64,000 nucleotides of DNA from Apostichopus japonicus. Lineage: Eukaryota; Echinodermata; Holothuroidea; Aspidochirotida; Stichopodidae. Below the pieces are notes generated by a model, which had not been told where the DNA came from, made no database searches, and saw only the letters and a program-made list of their open reading frames with translations. Shown here in pieces: positions 1-10,397 of the stretch (position 1 is its first letter; each line of letters begins with the position of its first letter). Both the position numbers and the translations under genes were made by a program. The DNA lies in the NCBI RefSeq assembly GCF_037975245.1, contig NC_092571.1, positions 22,183,917-22,247,916 of the forward strand, read 5' to 3'.

Positions 1-332
1 CCGGGTGATGACGTCTTTTGCCGATCTTTTACAGCAAGTGCCTACACGGGGAGCTGTAAGTATTAGTTAATCCACCTAACATCTCAGTCCATACAGTGGC
101 GCGATGGCTTGGCGCACTGTGCGAGCTGATGATCGAGACTCTCTTTTGCATCCGTGGTTCGAACCCCGGGTGATGACGTCTTTTACAGCAAGTGCCTACA
201 CGGGGAGCTGTAAGTATTAGTTAATCCACCTAACATCTCAGTCCATACAGTGGCGCGATGGCTTGGCGCACTGTGCGAGCTGATGATCGAGACTCTCTTT
301 TGCATCCGTGGTTCGAACCCCGGGTGATGACG

Positions 333-349
333 TCTTTTGCCGATCTTTT
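333..349 (+). repeat. TCTTTT direct repeats flanking GCCGA (L/S length switch)
   Basis: In the L unit TCTTTT occurs at 333-338 and again at 344-349, with GCCGA between. Loss of one repeat plus the spacer removes exactly 11 bp and gives the S form. The T4 runs here also lie just downstream of the B-box of the preceding unit, where Pol III termination would be expected if the unit were transcribed. Confidence 0.9.
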
Positions 350-383
350 ACAGCAAGTGCCTACACGGGGAGCTGTAAGTATT
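344..383 (+). other. Splice-site-like motif pair around 21 nt (representative copy)
   Basis: TCTTTTACAG resembles a 3' splice site and CTGTAAGTATT resembles a 5' splice site. They bracket 21 nt (354-374) that read in one frame as seven stop-free codons, QVPTRGA. Chained copies would define 'introns' of 133 or 144 nt depending on whether the next unit is S or L. The motifs recur in almost every unit; a GTAAG to GGAAG change occurs near 21.17 kb. This is sequence resemblance only, and there is no evidence of splicing. Confidence 0.2.
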
Positions 384-412
384 AGTTAATCCACCTAATA
401 TCTCAGTCCATA

Positions 413-438
413 CAGTGGCGCGATGGCTTGGCGCACTG
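413..438 (+). other. 26-bp hairpin overlapping the A-box (representative copy)
   Basis: CAGTG then CGC on the left can pair with GCG then CACTG on the right, giving 8 base pairs with one bulged G and a nine-base loop, GATGGCTTG. It covers the whole A-box candidate. It is the strongest local dyad I see in the unit, and it sits where a tRNA D-arm would be. It is found in nearly all monomers; rare disruptions include CAATGG at 14.51 and 20.59 kb. Confidence 0.55.
416..427 (+). promoter_or_regulatory. Degenerate Pol III A-box (representative copy)
   Basis: TGGCGCGATGGC matches the type 2 Pol III A-box consensus TRGYNNARNNGG at 6 of its 8 constrained positions, failing at the central A and the last G. 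It resembles the TGGCGCAGTGG seen at the head of many tRNA-derived SINEs. It starts 59 bp upstream of the B-box, somewhat longer than in most tRNAs. A second, weaker match (TGGCTTGGCGCA, 5 of 8) starts 9 bp downstream. The element is present in nearly every unit; activity is not shown. Confidence 0.5.
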
Positions 439-474
439 TGCGAGCTGATGATCGAGACTCTCTTTTGCATCCGT

Positions 475-485
475 GGTTCGAACCC
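475..485 (+). promoter_or_regulatory. Perfect Pol III B-box / T-loop (representative copy)
   Basis: GGTTCGAACCC matches the B-box consensus GGTTCGANNCC at every position and contains a tRNA-type seven-base T-loop, TTCGAAC. The flanks CCGTGG and CCCGGG could form an imperfect T-arm with two mismatches. The core GGTTCGAACC is a perfect palindrome, so it also reads as a B-box on the minus strand, but no A-box accompanies it there. It is conserved in almost all monomers. Rare variants include TTCGACCCC (14.25 kb), TTCGTACCC (23.05 and 29.12 kb), TTCGAGCCC (55.9, 56.1, 59.6 and 59.75 kb) and the 18.08-kb fusion that lacks it. Confidence 0.65.
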
Positions 486-489
486 CGGG

Positions 490-643
490 TGATGACGTCT
501 TTTACAGCAAGTGCCTACACGGGGAGCTGTAAGTATTAGTTAATCCACCTAACATCTCAGTCCATACAGTGGCGCGATGGCTTGGCGCACTGTGCGAGCT
601 GATGATCGAGACTCTCTTTTGCATCCGTGGTTCGAACCCCGGG
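490..643 (+). repeat. Representative S monomer (154 bp)
   Basis: The short unit is identical in layout to L but reads GACGTCTTTTACAGC, so one GCCGATCTTTT unit (11 bp) is missing. The missing piece equals one copy of a TCTTTT direct repeat plus the 5-bp GCCGA between the repeats, so S is what a simple slippage or recombination deletion from L would give. S is usually linked to CTAACATC, but S units with CTAATATC also occur (about 4.8, 5.6, 9.0, 10.2, 12.2, 17.5, 24.7 and 51.0-51.4 kb). An L followed by an S makes the 319-bp dimer that is the commonest local pattern. Confidence 0.97.
500..503 (+). terminator. TTTT run downstream of the B-box (possible Pol III stop)
   Basis: A T4 run begins about 15 bp after the B-box in every unit, and L units carry a second T4 11 bp further on. 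T4 or longer on the RNA-like strand is the Pol III termination signal, so position and strand fit. A third T4 (463-466 in this unit) lies between the A- and B-boxes and would stop a transcript early. Whether any of them acts is unknown. Confidence 0.3.
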
Positions 644-3052
644 TGATGACGTCTTTTGCCGATCTTTTACAGCAAGTGCCTACACGGGGAGCTGTAAGTA
701 TTAGTTAATCCACCTAATATCTCAGTCCATACAGTGGCGCGATGGCTTGGCGCACTGTGCGAGCTGATGATCGAGACTCTCTTTTGCATCCGTGGTTCGA
801 ACCCCGGGTGATGACGTCTTTTGCCGATCTTTTACAGCAAGTGCCTACACGGGGAGCCGTAAGTATTAGTTAATCCACCTAATATCTCAGTCCATACAGT
901 GGCGCGATGGCTTGGCGCACTGTGCGAGCTGATGATCGAGACTCTCTTTTGCATCCGTGGTTCGAACCCCGGGTGATGACGTCTTTTACAGCAAGTGCCT
1001 ACACGGGGAGCTGTAAGTATTAGTTAATCCACCTAACATCTCAGTCCATACAGTGGCGCGATGGCTTGGCGCACTGTGCGAGCTGATGATCGAGACTCTC
1101 TTTTGCATCCGTGGTTCGAACCCCGGGTGATGACGTCTTTTGCCGATCTTTTACAGCAAGTGCCTACACGGGGAGCTGTAAGTATTAGTTAATCCACCTA
1201 ATATCTCAGTCCATACAGTGGCGCGATGGCTTGGCGCACTGTGCGAGCTGATGATCGAGACTCTCTTTTGCATCCGTGGTTCGAACCCCGGGTGATGACG
1301 TCTTTTACAGCAAGTGCCTACACGGGGAGCTGTAAGTATTAGTTAATCCACCTAACATCTCAGTCCATACAGTGGCGCGATGGCTTGGCGCACTGTGCGA
1401 GCTGATGATCGAGACTCTCTTTTGCATCCGTGGTTCGAACCCCGGGTGATGACGTCTTTTGCCGATCTTTTACAGCAAGTGCCGACACGGAGAGCTGTAA
1501 GTATTAGTTAATCCACGTAATATCTCAGTCCATACAGTGGCGCGATGGCTTGGCGCACTGTGCGAGCTGATGATCGAGACTCTCTTTTGCATCCGTGGTT
1601 CGAACCCCGGGTGATGACGTCTTTTACAGCAAGTGCCTACACGGGGAGCTGTAAGTATTAGTTAATCCACCTAACATCTCAGTCCATACAGTGGCGCGAT
1701 GGCTTGGCGCACTGTGCGAGCTGATGATCGAGACTCTCTTTTGCATCCGTGGTTCGAACCCCGGGTGATGACGTCTTTTGCCGATCTTTTACAGCAAGTG
1801 CCTACACGGGGAGCTGTAAGTATTAGTTAATCCACCTAATATCTCAGTCCATACAGTGGCGCGATGGCTTGGCGCACTGTGCGAGCTGATGATCGAGACT
1901 CTCTTTTGCATCCGTGGTTCGAACCCCGGGTGATGACGTCTTTTACAGCAAGTGCCTACACGGGGAGCTGTAAGTATTAGTTAATCCACCTAACATCTCA
2001 GTCCATACAGTGGCGCGATGGCTTGGCGCACTGTGCGAGCTGATGATCGAGACTCTCTTTTGCATCCGTGGTTCGAACCCCGGGTGATGACGTCTTTTGC
2101 CGATCTTTTACAGCAAGTGCCTACACGGGGAGCTGTAAGTATTAGTTAATCCACCTAATATCTCAGTCCATACAGTGGCGCGATGGCTTGGCGCACTGTG
2201 CGAGCTGATGATCGAGACTCTCTTTTGCATCCGTGGTTCGAACCCCGGGTGATGACGTCTTTTGCCGATCTTTTACAGCAAGTGCCTACACGGGGAGCCG
2301 TAAGTATTAGTTAATCCACCTAATATCTCAGTCCATACAGTGGCGCGATGGCTTGGCGCACTGTGCGAGCTGATGATCGAGACTCTCTTTTGCATCCGTG
2401 GTTCGAACCCCGGGTGATGACGTCTTTTACAGCAAGTGCCTACACGGGGAGCTGTAAGTATTAGTTAATCCACCTAACATCTCAGTCCATACAGTGGCGC
2501 GATGGCTTGGCGCACTGTGCGAGCTGATGATCGAGACTCTCTTTTGCATCCGTGGTTCGAACCCCGGGTGATGACGTCTTTTGCCGATCTTTTACAGCAA
2601 GTGCCTACACGGGGAGCTGTAAGTATTAGTTAATCCACCTAATATCTCAGTCCATACAGTGGCGCGATGGCTTGGCGCACTGTGCGAGCTGATGATCGAG
2701 ACTCTCTTTTGCATCCGTGGTTCGAACCCCGGGTGATGACGTCTTTTACAGCAAGTGCCTACACGGGGAGCTGTAAGTATTAGTTAATCCACCTAACATC
2801 TCAGTCCATACAGTGGCGCGATGGCTTGGCGCACTGTGCGAGCTGATGATCGAGACTCTCTTTTGCATCCGTGGTTCGAACCCCGGGTGATAACGTCTTT
2901 TGCCGATCTTTTACAGCAAGTGCCGACACGGAGAGCTGTAAGTATTAGTTAATCCACGTAATATCTCAGTCCATACAGTGGCGCGATGGCTTGGCGCACT
3001 GTGCGAGCTGATGATCGAGACTCTCTTTTGCATCCGTGGTTCGAACCCCGGG

Positions 3053-6000
3053 TGATGACGTCTTTTACAGCAAGTGCCTACACGGGGAGCTGTAAGTATT
3101 AGTTAATCCACCTAACATCTCAGTCCATACAGTGGCGCGATGGCTTGGCGCACTGTGCGAGCTGATGATCGAGACTCTCTTTTGCATCCGTGGTTCGAAC
3201 CCCGGGTGATGACGTCTTTTGCCGATCTTTTACAGCAAGTGCCTACACGGGGAGCTGTAAGTATTAGTTAATCCACCTAATATCTCAGTCCATACAGTGG
3301 CGCGATGGCTTGGCGCACTGTGCGAGCTGATGATCGAGACTCTCTTTTGCATCCGTGGTTCGAACCCCGGGTGATGACGTCTTTTACAGCAAGTGCCTAC
3401 ACGGGGAGCTGTAAGTATTAGTTAATCCACCTAACATCTCAGTCCATACAGTGGCGCGATGGCTTGGCGCACTGTGCGAGCTGATGATCGAGACTCTCTT
3501 TTGCATCCGTGGTTCGAACCCCGGGTGATGACGTCTTTTGCCGATCTTTTACAGCAAGTGCCTACAAGGGGAGCTGTAAGTATTAGTTAATCCACCTAAT
3601 ATCTCAGTCCATACAGTGGCGCGATGGCTTGGCGCACTGTGCGAGCTGATGATCGAGACTCTCTTTTGCATCCGTGGTTCGAACCCCGGGTGATGACGTC
3701 TTTTGCCGATCTTTTACAGCAAGTGCCTACACGGGGAGCTGTAAGTATTAGTTAATCCACCTAATATCTCAGTCCATACAGTGGCGCGATGGCTTGGCGC
3801 ACTGTGCGAGCTGATGATCGAGACTCTCTTTTGCATCCGTGGTTCGAACCCCGGGTGATGACGTCTTTTGCCGATCTTTTACAGCAAGTGCCTACACGGG
3901 GAGCTGTAAGTATTAGTTAATCCACCTAATATCTCAGTCCATACAGTGGCGCGATGGCTTGGCGCACTGTGCGAGCTGATGATCGAGACTCTCTTTTGCA
4001 TCCGTGGTTCGAACCCCGGGTGATGACGTCTTTTGCCGATCTTTTACAGCAAGTGCCTACACGGGGAGCTGTAAGTATTAGTTAATCCACCTAATATCTC
4101 AGTCCATACAGTGGCGCGATGGCTTGGCGCACTGTGCGAGCTGATGATCGAGACTCTCTTTTGCATCCGTGGTTCGAACCCCGGGTGATGACGTCTTTTA
4201 CAGCAAGTGCCTACACGGGGAGCTGTAAGTATTAGTTAATCCATCTAACATCTCTGTCCATACAGTGGCGCGATGGCTTGGCGCACTGTGCGAGCTGATG
4301 ATCGAGACTCTCTTTTGCATCCGTGGTTCGAACCCCGGGTGATGACGTCTTTTGCCGATCTTTTACAGCAAGTGCCTACACGGGGAGCTGTAAGTATTAG
4401 TTAATCCACCTAATATCTCAGTCCATACAGTAGCGCGATGGCTTGGCGCACTGTGCGAGCTGATGATCGAGACTCTCTTTTGCATCCGTGGTTCGAACCC
4501 CGGGTGATGACGTCTTTTACAGCAAGTGCCTACACGGGGAGCTGTAAGTATTAGTTAATCCACCTAACATCTCAGTCCATACAGTGGCGCGATGGCTTGG
4601 CGCACTGTGCGAGCTGATGATCGAGACTCTCTTTTGCATCCGTGGTTCGAACCCCGGGTGATGACGTCTTTTACAGCAAGTGCCTACACGGGGAGCTGTA
4701 AGTATTAGTTAATCCACCTAACATCTCAGTCCATACAGTGGCGCGATGGCTTGGCGCACTGTGCGAGCTGATGATCGAGACTCTCTTTTGCATCCGTGGT
4801 TCGAACCCCGGGTGATGACGTCTTTTACAGCAAGTGCCTACACGGGGAGCTGTAAGTATTAGTTAATCCACCTAATATCTCAGTCCATACAGTGGCGCGA
4901 TGGCTTGGCGCACTGTGCGAGCTGATGATCGAGACTCTCTTTTGCATCCGTGGTTCGAACCCCGGGTGATGACGTCTTTTGCCGATCTTTTACAGCAAGT
5001 GCCTACACAGGGAGCTGTAAGTATTAGTTAATCCACCTAATATCTCAGTCCATACAGTGGCGCGATGGCTTGGCGCACTGTGCGAGCTGATGATCGAGAC
5101 TCTCTTTTGCATCCGTGGTTCGAACCCCGGGTGATGACGTCTTTTACAGCAAGTGCCTACACGGGGAGCTGTAAGTATTAGTTAATCCACCTAACATCTC
5201 AGTCCATACAGTGGCGCGATGGCTTGGCGCACTGTGCGAGCTGATGATCGAGACTCTCTTTTGCATCCGTGGTTCGAACCCCGGGTGATGACGTCTTTTG
5301 CCGATCTTTTACAGCAAGTGCCTACACGGGGAGCTGTAAGTATTAGTTAATCCACCTAATATCTCAGTCCATACAGTGGCGCGATGGCTTGGCGCACTGT
5401 GCGAGCTGATGATCGAGACTCTCTTTTGCATCCGTGGTTCGAACCCCGGGTGATGACGTCTTTTACAGCAAGTGCCTACACGGGGAGCTGTAAGTATTAG
5501 TTAATCCACCTAACATCTCAGTCCATACAGTGGCGCGATGGCTTGGCGCACTGTGCGAGCTGATGATCGAGACTCTCTTTTGCATCCGTGGTTCGAACTC
5601 CGGGTGATGACGTCTTTTACAGCAAGTGCCTACACGGGGAGCTGTAAGTATTAGTTAATCCACCTAATATCTCAGTCCATACAGTGGCGCGATGGCTTGG
5701 CGCACTGTGCGAGCTGATGATCGAGACTCTCTTTTGCATCCGTGGTTCGAACCCCGGGTGATGACGTCTTTTGCCGATCTTTTACAGCAAGTGCCTACAC
5801 GGGGAGCTGTAAGTATTAGTTAATCCACCTAATATCTCAGTCCATACAGTGGCGCGATGGCTTGGCGCACTGTGCGAGCTGATGATCGAGACTCTCTTTT
5901 GCATCCGTGGTTCGAACCCCGGGTGATGACGTCTTTTACAGCGAGTGCCTACACGGGGAGCTGTAAGTATTAGTTAATCCACCTAACATCTCAGTCCATA

Positions 6001-6406
6001 CAGTGGCGCGATGGCTTGGCGCACTGTGCGAGCTGATGATCGAGACTCTCTTTTGCATCCGTGGTTCGAACCCCGGGTGATGACGTCTTTTGCCGATCTT
6101 TTACAGCAAGTGCCTACACGGGGAGCTGTAAGTATTAGTTAATCCACCTAATATCTCAGTCCATACAGTGGCGCGATGGCTTGGCGCACTGTGCGAGCTG
6201 ATGATCGAGACTCTCTTTTGCATCCGTGGTTCGAACCCCGGGTGATGACGTCTTTTGCCGATCTTTTACAGCAAGTGCCTACACGGGGAGCTGTAAGTAT
6301 TAGTTAATCCACCTAATATCTCAGTCCATACAGTGGCGCGATGGCTTGGCGCACTGTGCGAGCGATGATCGAGACTCTCTTTTGCATCCGTGGTTCGAAC
6401 CCCGGG
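3053..6406 (+). repeat. Ordinary L/S array with runs of L and of S
   Basis: Standard monomers with scattered private changes: CTACAAGGG near 3565, TCTCTGTCC near 4253, CAGTAGCGC near 4430, CACAGGGAG near 5010, TTCGAACTCC near 5596 and CAGCGAGTG near 5940. Runs of LLL (3526-4185) and SSS (about 4.5-4.97 kb) break the alternation. The last unit, 6243-6406, carries the one-base deletion AGCGATGATC that marks the next block. Confidence 0.9.
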
Positions 6407-9286
6407 TGATGACGTCTTTTACAGCAAGTGCCTACACGGGGAGCTGTAAGTATTAGTTAATCCACCTAACATCTCAGTCCATACAGTGGCGCGATGGCTT
6501 GGCGCACTGTGCGAGCTGATGATCGAGACTCTCTTTTGCATCCGTGGTTCGAACCCCGGGTGATGACGTCTTTTGCCGATCTTTTACAGCAAGTGCCTAC
6601 ACGGGGAGCTGTAAGTATTAGTTAATCCACCTAATATCTCAGTCCATACAGTGGCGCGATGGCTTGGCGCACTGTGCGAGCTGATGATCGAGACTCTCTT
6701 TTGCATCCGTGGTTCGAACCCCGGGTGATGACGTCTTTTACAGCAAGTGCCTACACGGGGAGCTGTAAGTATTAGTTAATCCAACTAACATCTCAGTCCA
6801 TACAGTGGCGCGATGGCTTGGCGCACTGTGCGAGCTGATGATCGAGACTCTCTTTTGCATCCGTGGTTCGAACCCCGGGTGATGACGTCTTTTGCCGATC
6901 TTTTACAGCAAGTGCCTACACGGGGAGCTGTAAGTATTAGTTAATCCACCTAATATCTCAGTCCATACAGTGGCGCGATGGCTTGGCGCACTGTGCGAGC
7001 TGATGATCGAGACTCTCTTTTGCATCCGTGGTTCGAACCCCGGGTGATGACGTCTTTTACAGCAAGTGCCTACACGGGGAGCTGTAAGTATTAGTTAATC
7101 CACCTAACATCTCAGTCCATACAGTGGCGCGATGGCTTGGCGCACTGTGCGAGCTGATGATCGAGACTCTCTTTTGCATCCGTGGTTCGAACCCCGGGTG
7201 ATGACGTCTTTTGCCGATCTTTTACAGCAAGTGCCTACACGGGGAGCTGTAAGTATTAGTTAATCCACCTAATATCTCAGTCCATACAGTGGCGCGATGG
7301 CTTGGCGCACTGTGCGAGCTGATGATCGAGACTCTCTTTTGCATCCGTGGTTCGAACCCCGGGTGATGACGTCTTTTACAGCAAGTGCCTACACGGGGAG
7401 CTGTAAGTATTAGTTAATCCACCTAACATCTCAGTCCATACAGTGGCGCGATGGCTTGGCGCACTGTGCGAGCTGATGATCGAGACTCTCTTTTGCATCC
7501 GTGGTTCGAACCCCGGGTGATGACGTCTTTTGCCGATCTTTTACAGCAAGTGCCTACACGGGGAGCTGTAAGTATTAGTTAATCCACCTAATATCTCAGT
7601 CCATACAGTGGCGCGATGGCTTGGCGCACTGTGCGAGCTGATGATCGAGACTCTCTTTTGCATCCGTGGTTCGAACCCCGGGTGATGACGTCTTTTGCCG
7701 ATCTTTTACAGCAAGTGCCTACACGGGGAGCTGTAAGTATTAGTTAATCCACCTAATATCTCAGTCCATACAGTGGCGCGATGGCTTGGCGCACTGTGCG
7801 AGCGATGATCGAGACTCTCTTTTGCATCCGTGGTTCGAACCCCGGGTGATGACGTCTTTTACAGCAAGTGCCTACACGGGGAGCTGTAAGTATTAGTTAA
7901 TCCACCTAACATCTCAGTCCATACAGTGGCGCGATGGCTTGGCGCACTGTGCGAGCTGATGATCGAGACTCTCTTTTGCATCCGTGGTTCGAACCCCGGG
8001 TGATGACGTCTTTTGCCGATCTTTTACAGCAAGTGCCTACACGGGGAGCTGTAAGTATTAGTTAATCCACCTAATATCTCAGTCCATACAGTGGCGCGAT
8101 GGCTTGGCGCACTGTGCGAGCTGATGATCGAGACTCTCTTTTGCATCCGTGGTTCGAACCCCGGGTGATGACGTCTTTTACAGCAAGTGCCTACACGGGG
8201 AGCTGTAAGTATTAGTTAATCCACCTAACATCTCAGTCCATACAGTGGCGCGATGGCTTGGCGCACTGTGCGAGCTGATGATCGAGACTCTCTTTTGCAT
8301 CCGTGTTTCGAACCCCGGGTGATGACGTCTTTTGCCGATCTTTTACAGCAAGTGCCTACACGGGGAGCTGTAAGTATTAGTTAATCCACCTAACATCTCA
8401 GTCCATACAGTGGCGCGATGGCTTGGCGCACTGTGCGAGCTGATGATCGAGACTCTCTTTTGCATCCGTGGTTCGAACCCCGGGTGATGACGTCTTTTGC
8501 CGATCTTTTACAGCAAGTGCCTACACGGGGAGCTGTAAGTATTAGTTAATCCACCTAATATCTCAGTCCATACAGTGGCGCGATGGCTTGGCGCACTGTG
8601 CGAGCTGATGATCGAGACTCTCTTTTGCATCCGTGGTTCGAACCCCGGGTGATGACGTCTTTTACAGCAAGTGCCTACACGGGGAGCTGTAAGTATTAGT
8701 TAATCCACCTAACATCTCAGTCCATACAGTGGCGCGATGGCTTGGCGCACTGTGCGAGCTGATGATCGAGACTCTCTTTTGCATCCGTGGTTCGAACCCC
8801 GGGTGATGACGTCTTTTGCCGATCTTTTACAGCAAGTGCCTACACGGGGAGCTGTAAGTATTAGTTAATCCACCTAATATCTCAGTCCATACAGTGGCGC
8901 GATGGCTTGGCGCACTGTGCGAGCTGATGATCGAGACTCTCTTTTGCATCCGTGGTTCGAACCCCGGGTGATGACGTCTTTTACAGCAAGTGCCTACACG
9001 GGGAGCTGTAAGTATTAGTTAATCCACCTAATATCTCAGTCCATACAGTGGCGCGATGGCTTGGCGCACTGTGCGAGCTGATGATCGAGACTCTCTTTTG
9101 CATCCGTGGTTCGAACCCCGGGTGATGACGTCTTTTGCCGATCTTTTACAGCAAGTGCCTACACGGGGAGCTGTAAGTATTAGTTAATCCACCTAATATC
9201 TCAGTCCATACAGTGGCGCGATGGCTTGGCGCACTGTGCGAGCGATGATCGAGACTCTCTTTTGCATCCGTGGTTCGAACCCCGGG
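6407..9286 (+). repeat. Two 1440-bp nine-monomer blocks ending in a deletion-marked L
   Basis: L units at 6243-6406, 7683-7846 and 9123-9286 all lack one T (AGCGATGATC for AGCTGATGATC), so they are 164 bp long, and they recur exactly every 1440 bp. Block 1 (6407-7846) is S L S L S L S L L and block 2 (7847-9286) is S L S L L S L S L. Each contains 4 S + 5 L, hence equal length, but internal order differs. Block 2 also holds an L with CTAACATC (8320) and an S with CTAATATC (8969), which block 1 lacks. Confidence 0.85.
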
Positions 9287-10397
9287 TGATGACGTCTTTT
9301 ACAGCAAGTGCCTACACGGGGAGCTGTAAGTATTAGTTAATCCACCTAACATCTCAGTCCATACAGTGGCGCGATGGCTTGGCGCACTGTGCGAGCTGAT
9401 GATCGAGACTCTCTTTTGCATCCGTGGTTCGAACCCCGGGTGATGACGTCTTTTGCCGATCTTTTACAGCAAGTGCCTACACGGGGAGCTGTAAGTATTA
9501 GTTAATCCACCTAATATCTCAGTCCATACAGTGGCGCGATGGCTTGGCGCACTGTGCGAGCTGATGATCGAGACTCTCTTTTGCATCCGTGGTTCGAACC
9601 CCGGGTGATGACGTCTTTTACAGCAAGTGCCTACACGGGGAGCTGTAAGTATTAGTTAATCCACCTAACATCTCAGTCCATACAGTGGCGCGATGGCTTG
9701 GCGCACTGTGCGAGCTGATGATCGAGACTCTCTTTTGCATCCGTGGTTCGAACCCCGGGTGATGACGTCTTTTGCCGATCTTTTACAGCAAGTGCCTACA
9801 CGGGGAGCTGTAAGTATTAGTTAATCCACCTAATATCTCAGTCCATACAGTGGCGCGATGGCTTGGCGCACTGTGCGAGCTGATGATCGAGACTCTCTTT
9901 TGCATCCGTGGTTCGAACCCCGGGTGATGACGTCTTTTACAGCAAGTGCCTACACGGGGAGCTGTAAGTATTAGTTAATCCACCTAACATCTCAGTCCAT
10001 ACAGTGGCGCGATGGCTTGGCGCACTGTGCGAGCTGATGATCGAGACTCTCTTTTGCATCCGTGGTTCGAACCCCGGGTAATGACGTCTTTTGCCGATCT
10101 TTTACAGCAAGTGCCTACACGGGGAGCTGTAAGTATTAGTTAATCCACCTAATATCTCAGTCCATACAGTGGCGCGATGGCTTGGCGCACTGTGCGAGCT
10201 GATGATCGAGACTCTCTTTTGCATCCGTGGTTCGAACCCCGGGTGATGACGTCTTTTACAGCAAGTGCCTACACGGGGAGCTGTAAGTATTAGTTAATCC
10301 ACCTAATATCTCAGTCCATACAGTGGCGCGATGGCTTGGCGCACTGTGCGAGCTGATGATCGAGACTCTCTTTTGCATCCGTGGTTCGAACCCCGGG
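9287..10397 (+). repeat. Ordinary alternating L/S array
   Basis: Regular S and L units with nothing beyond satellite. A GGTAATGACG change lies near 10079, and an S unit with CTAATATC (10244-10397) closes the stretch. Confidence 0.9.

Larger units (their letters stand above)
325..489 (+). repeat. Representative L monomer (165 bp)
   Basis: This typical long unit is phased here to begin at TGATGACGTC. In order it contains a CRE-like TGACGTC, two TCTTTT direct repeats separated by GCCGA, ACAGCAAGTGCC, CACGGGGAGCT, GTAAGTATTAG, an AT-rich stretch with CTAATATC, a GC-rich hairpin overlapping a degenerate Pol III A-box, a TTTT run, and a perfect B-box ending in CCCGGG. L has 11 CpG dinucleotides, close to the number expected from its base composition. 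The phase is arbitrary because the array is continuous. Nearly all L units carry the T of CTAATATC; a minority carry C, for example the unit at 6-170. Confidence 0.97.
171..3052 (+). repeat. Two tandem 1441-bp nine-monomer higher-order repeats
   Basis: Copies lie at 171-1611 and 1612-3052, each ordered S L S L L S L S L (4 S + 5 L = 1441 bp). Two marked monomers recur exactly 1441 bp apart: GGGGAGCCG at 851 and 2292, and GCCGACACGGAGAG with CACGTAATATC at 1481 and 2922. The only difference I noticed is GATAACG for GATGACG at about 2890. The order continues for several units beyond 3052 and then drifts (an extra L near 3856). Confidence 0.88.

Noticed and set aside
413-489. Functional tRNA gene in each unit
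   Set aside because: Only the T-loop/B-box is convincing. The T-arm has two mismatches, I could not fold an anticodon arm or an acceptor stem, and a TTTT lies inside the transcribed part.
475-490. CENP-B box (nTTCGnnnnAnnCGGGn)
   Set aside because: TTCG and CGGG are present but separated by five bases rather than seven, and the required A is missing.
440-497. Box C/D snoRNA (GTGATGA as C box, CTGA as D box)
   Set aside because: The motifs are short and no terminal stem pairs the sequence before GTGATGA with that after CTGA. They are likely chance.
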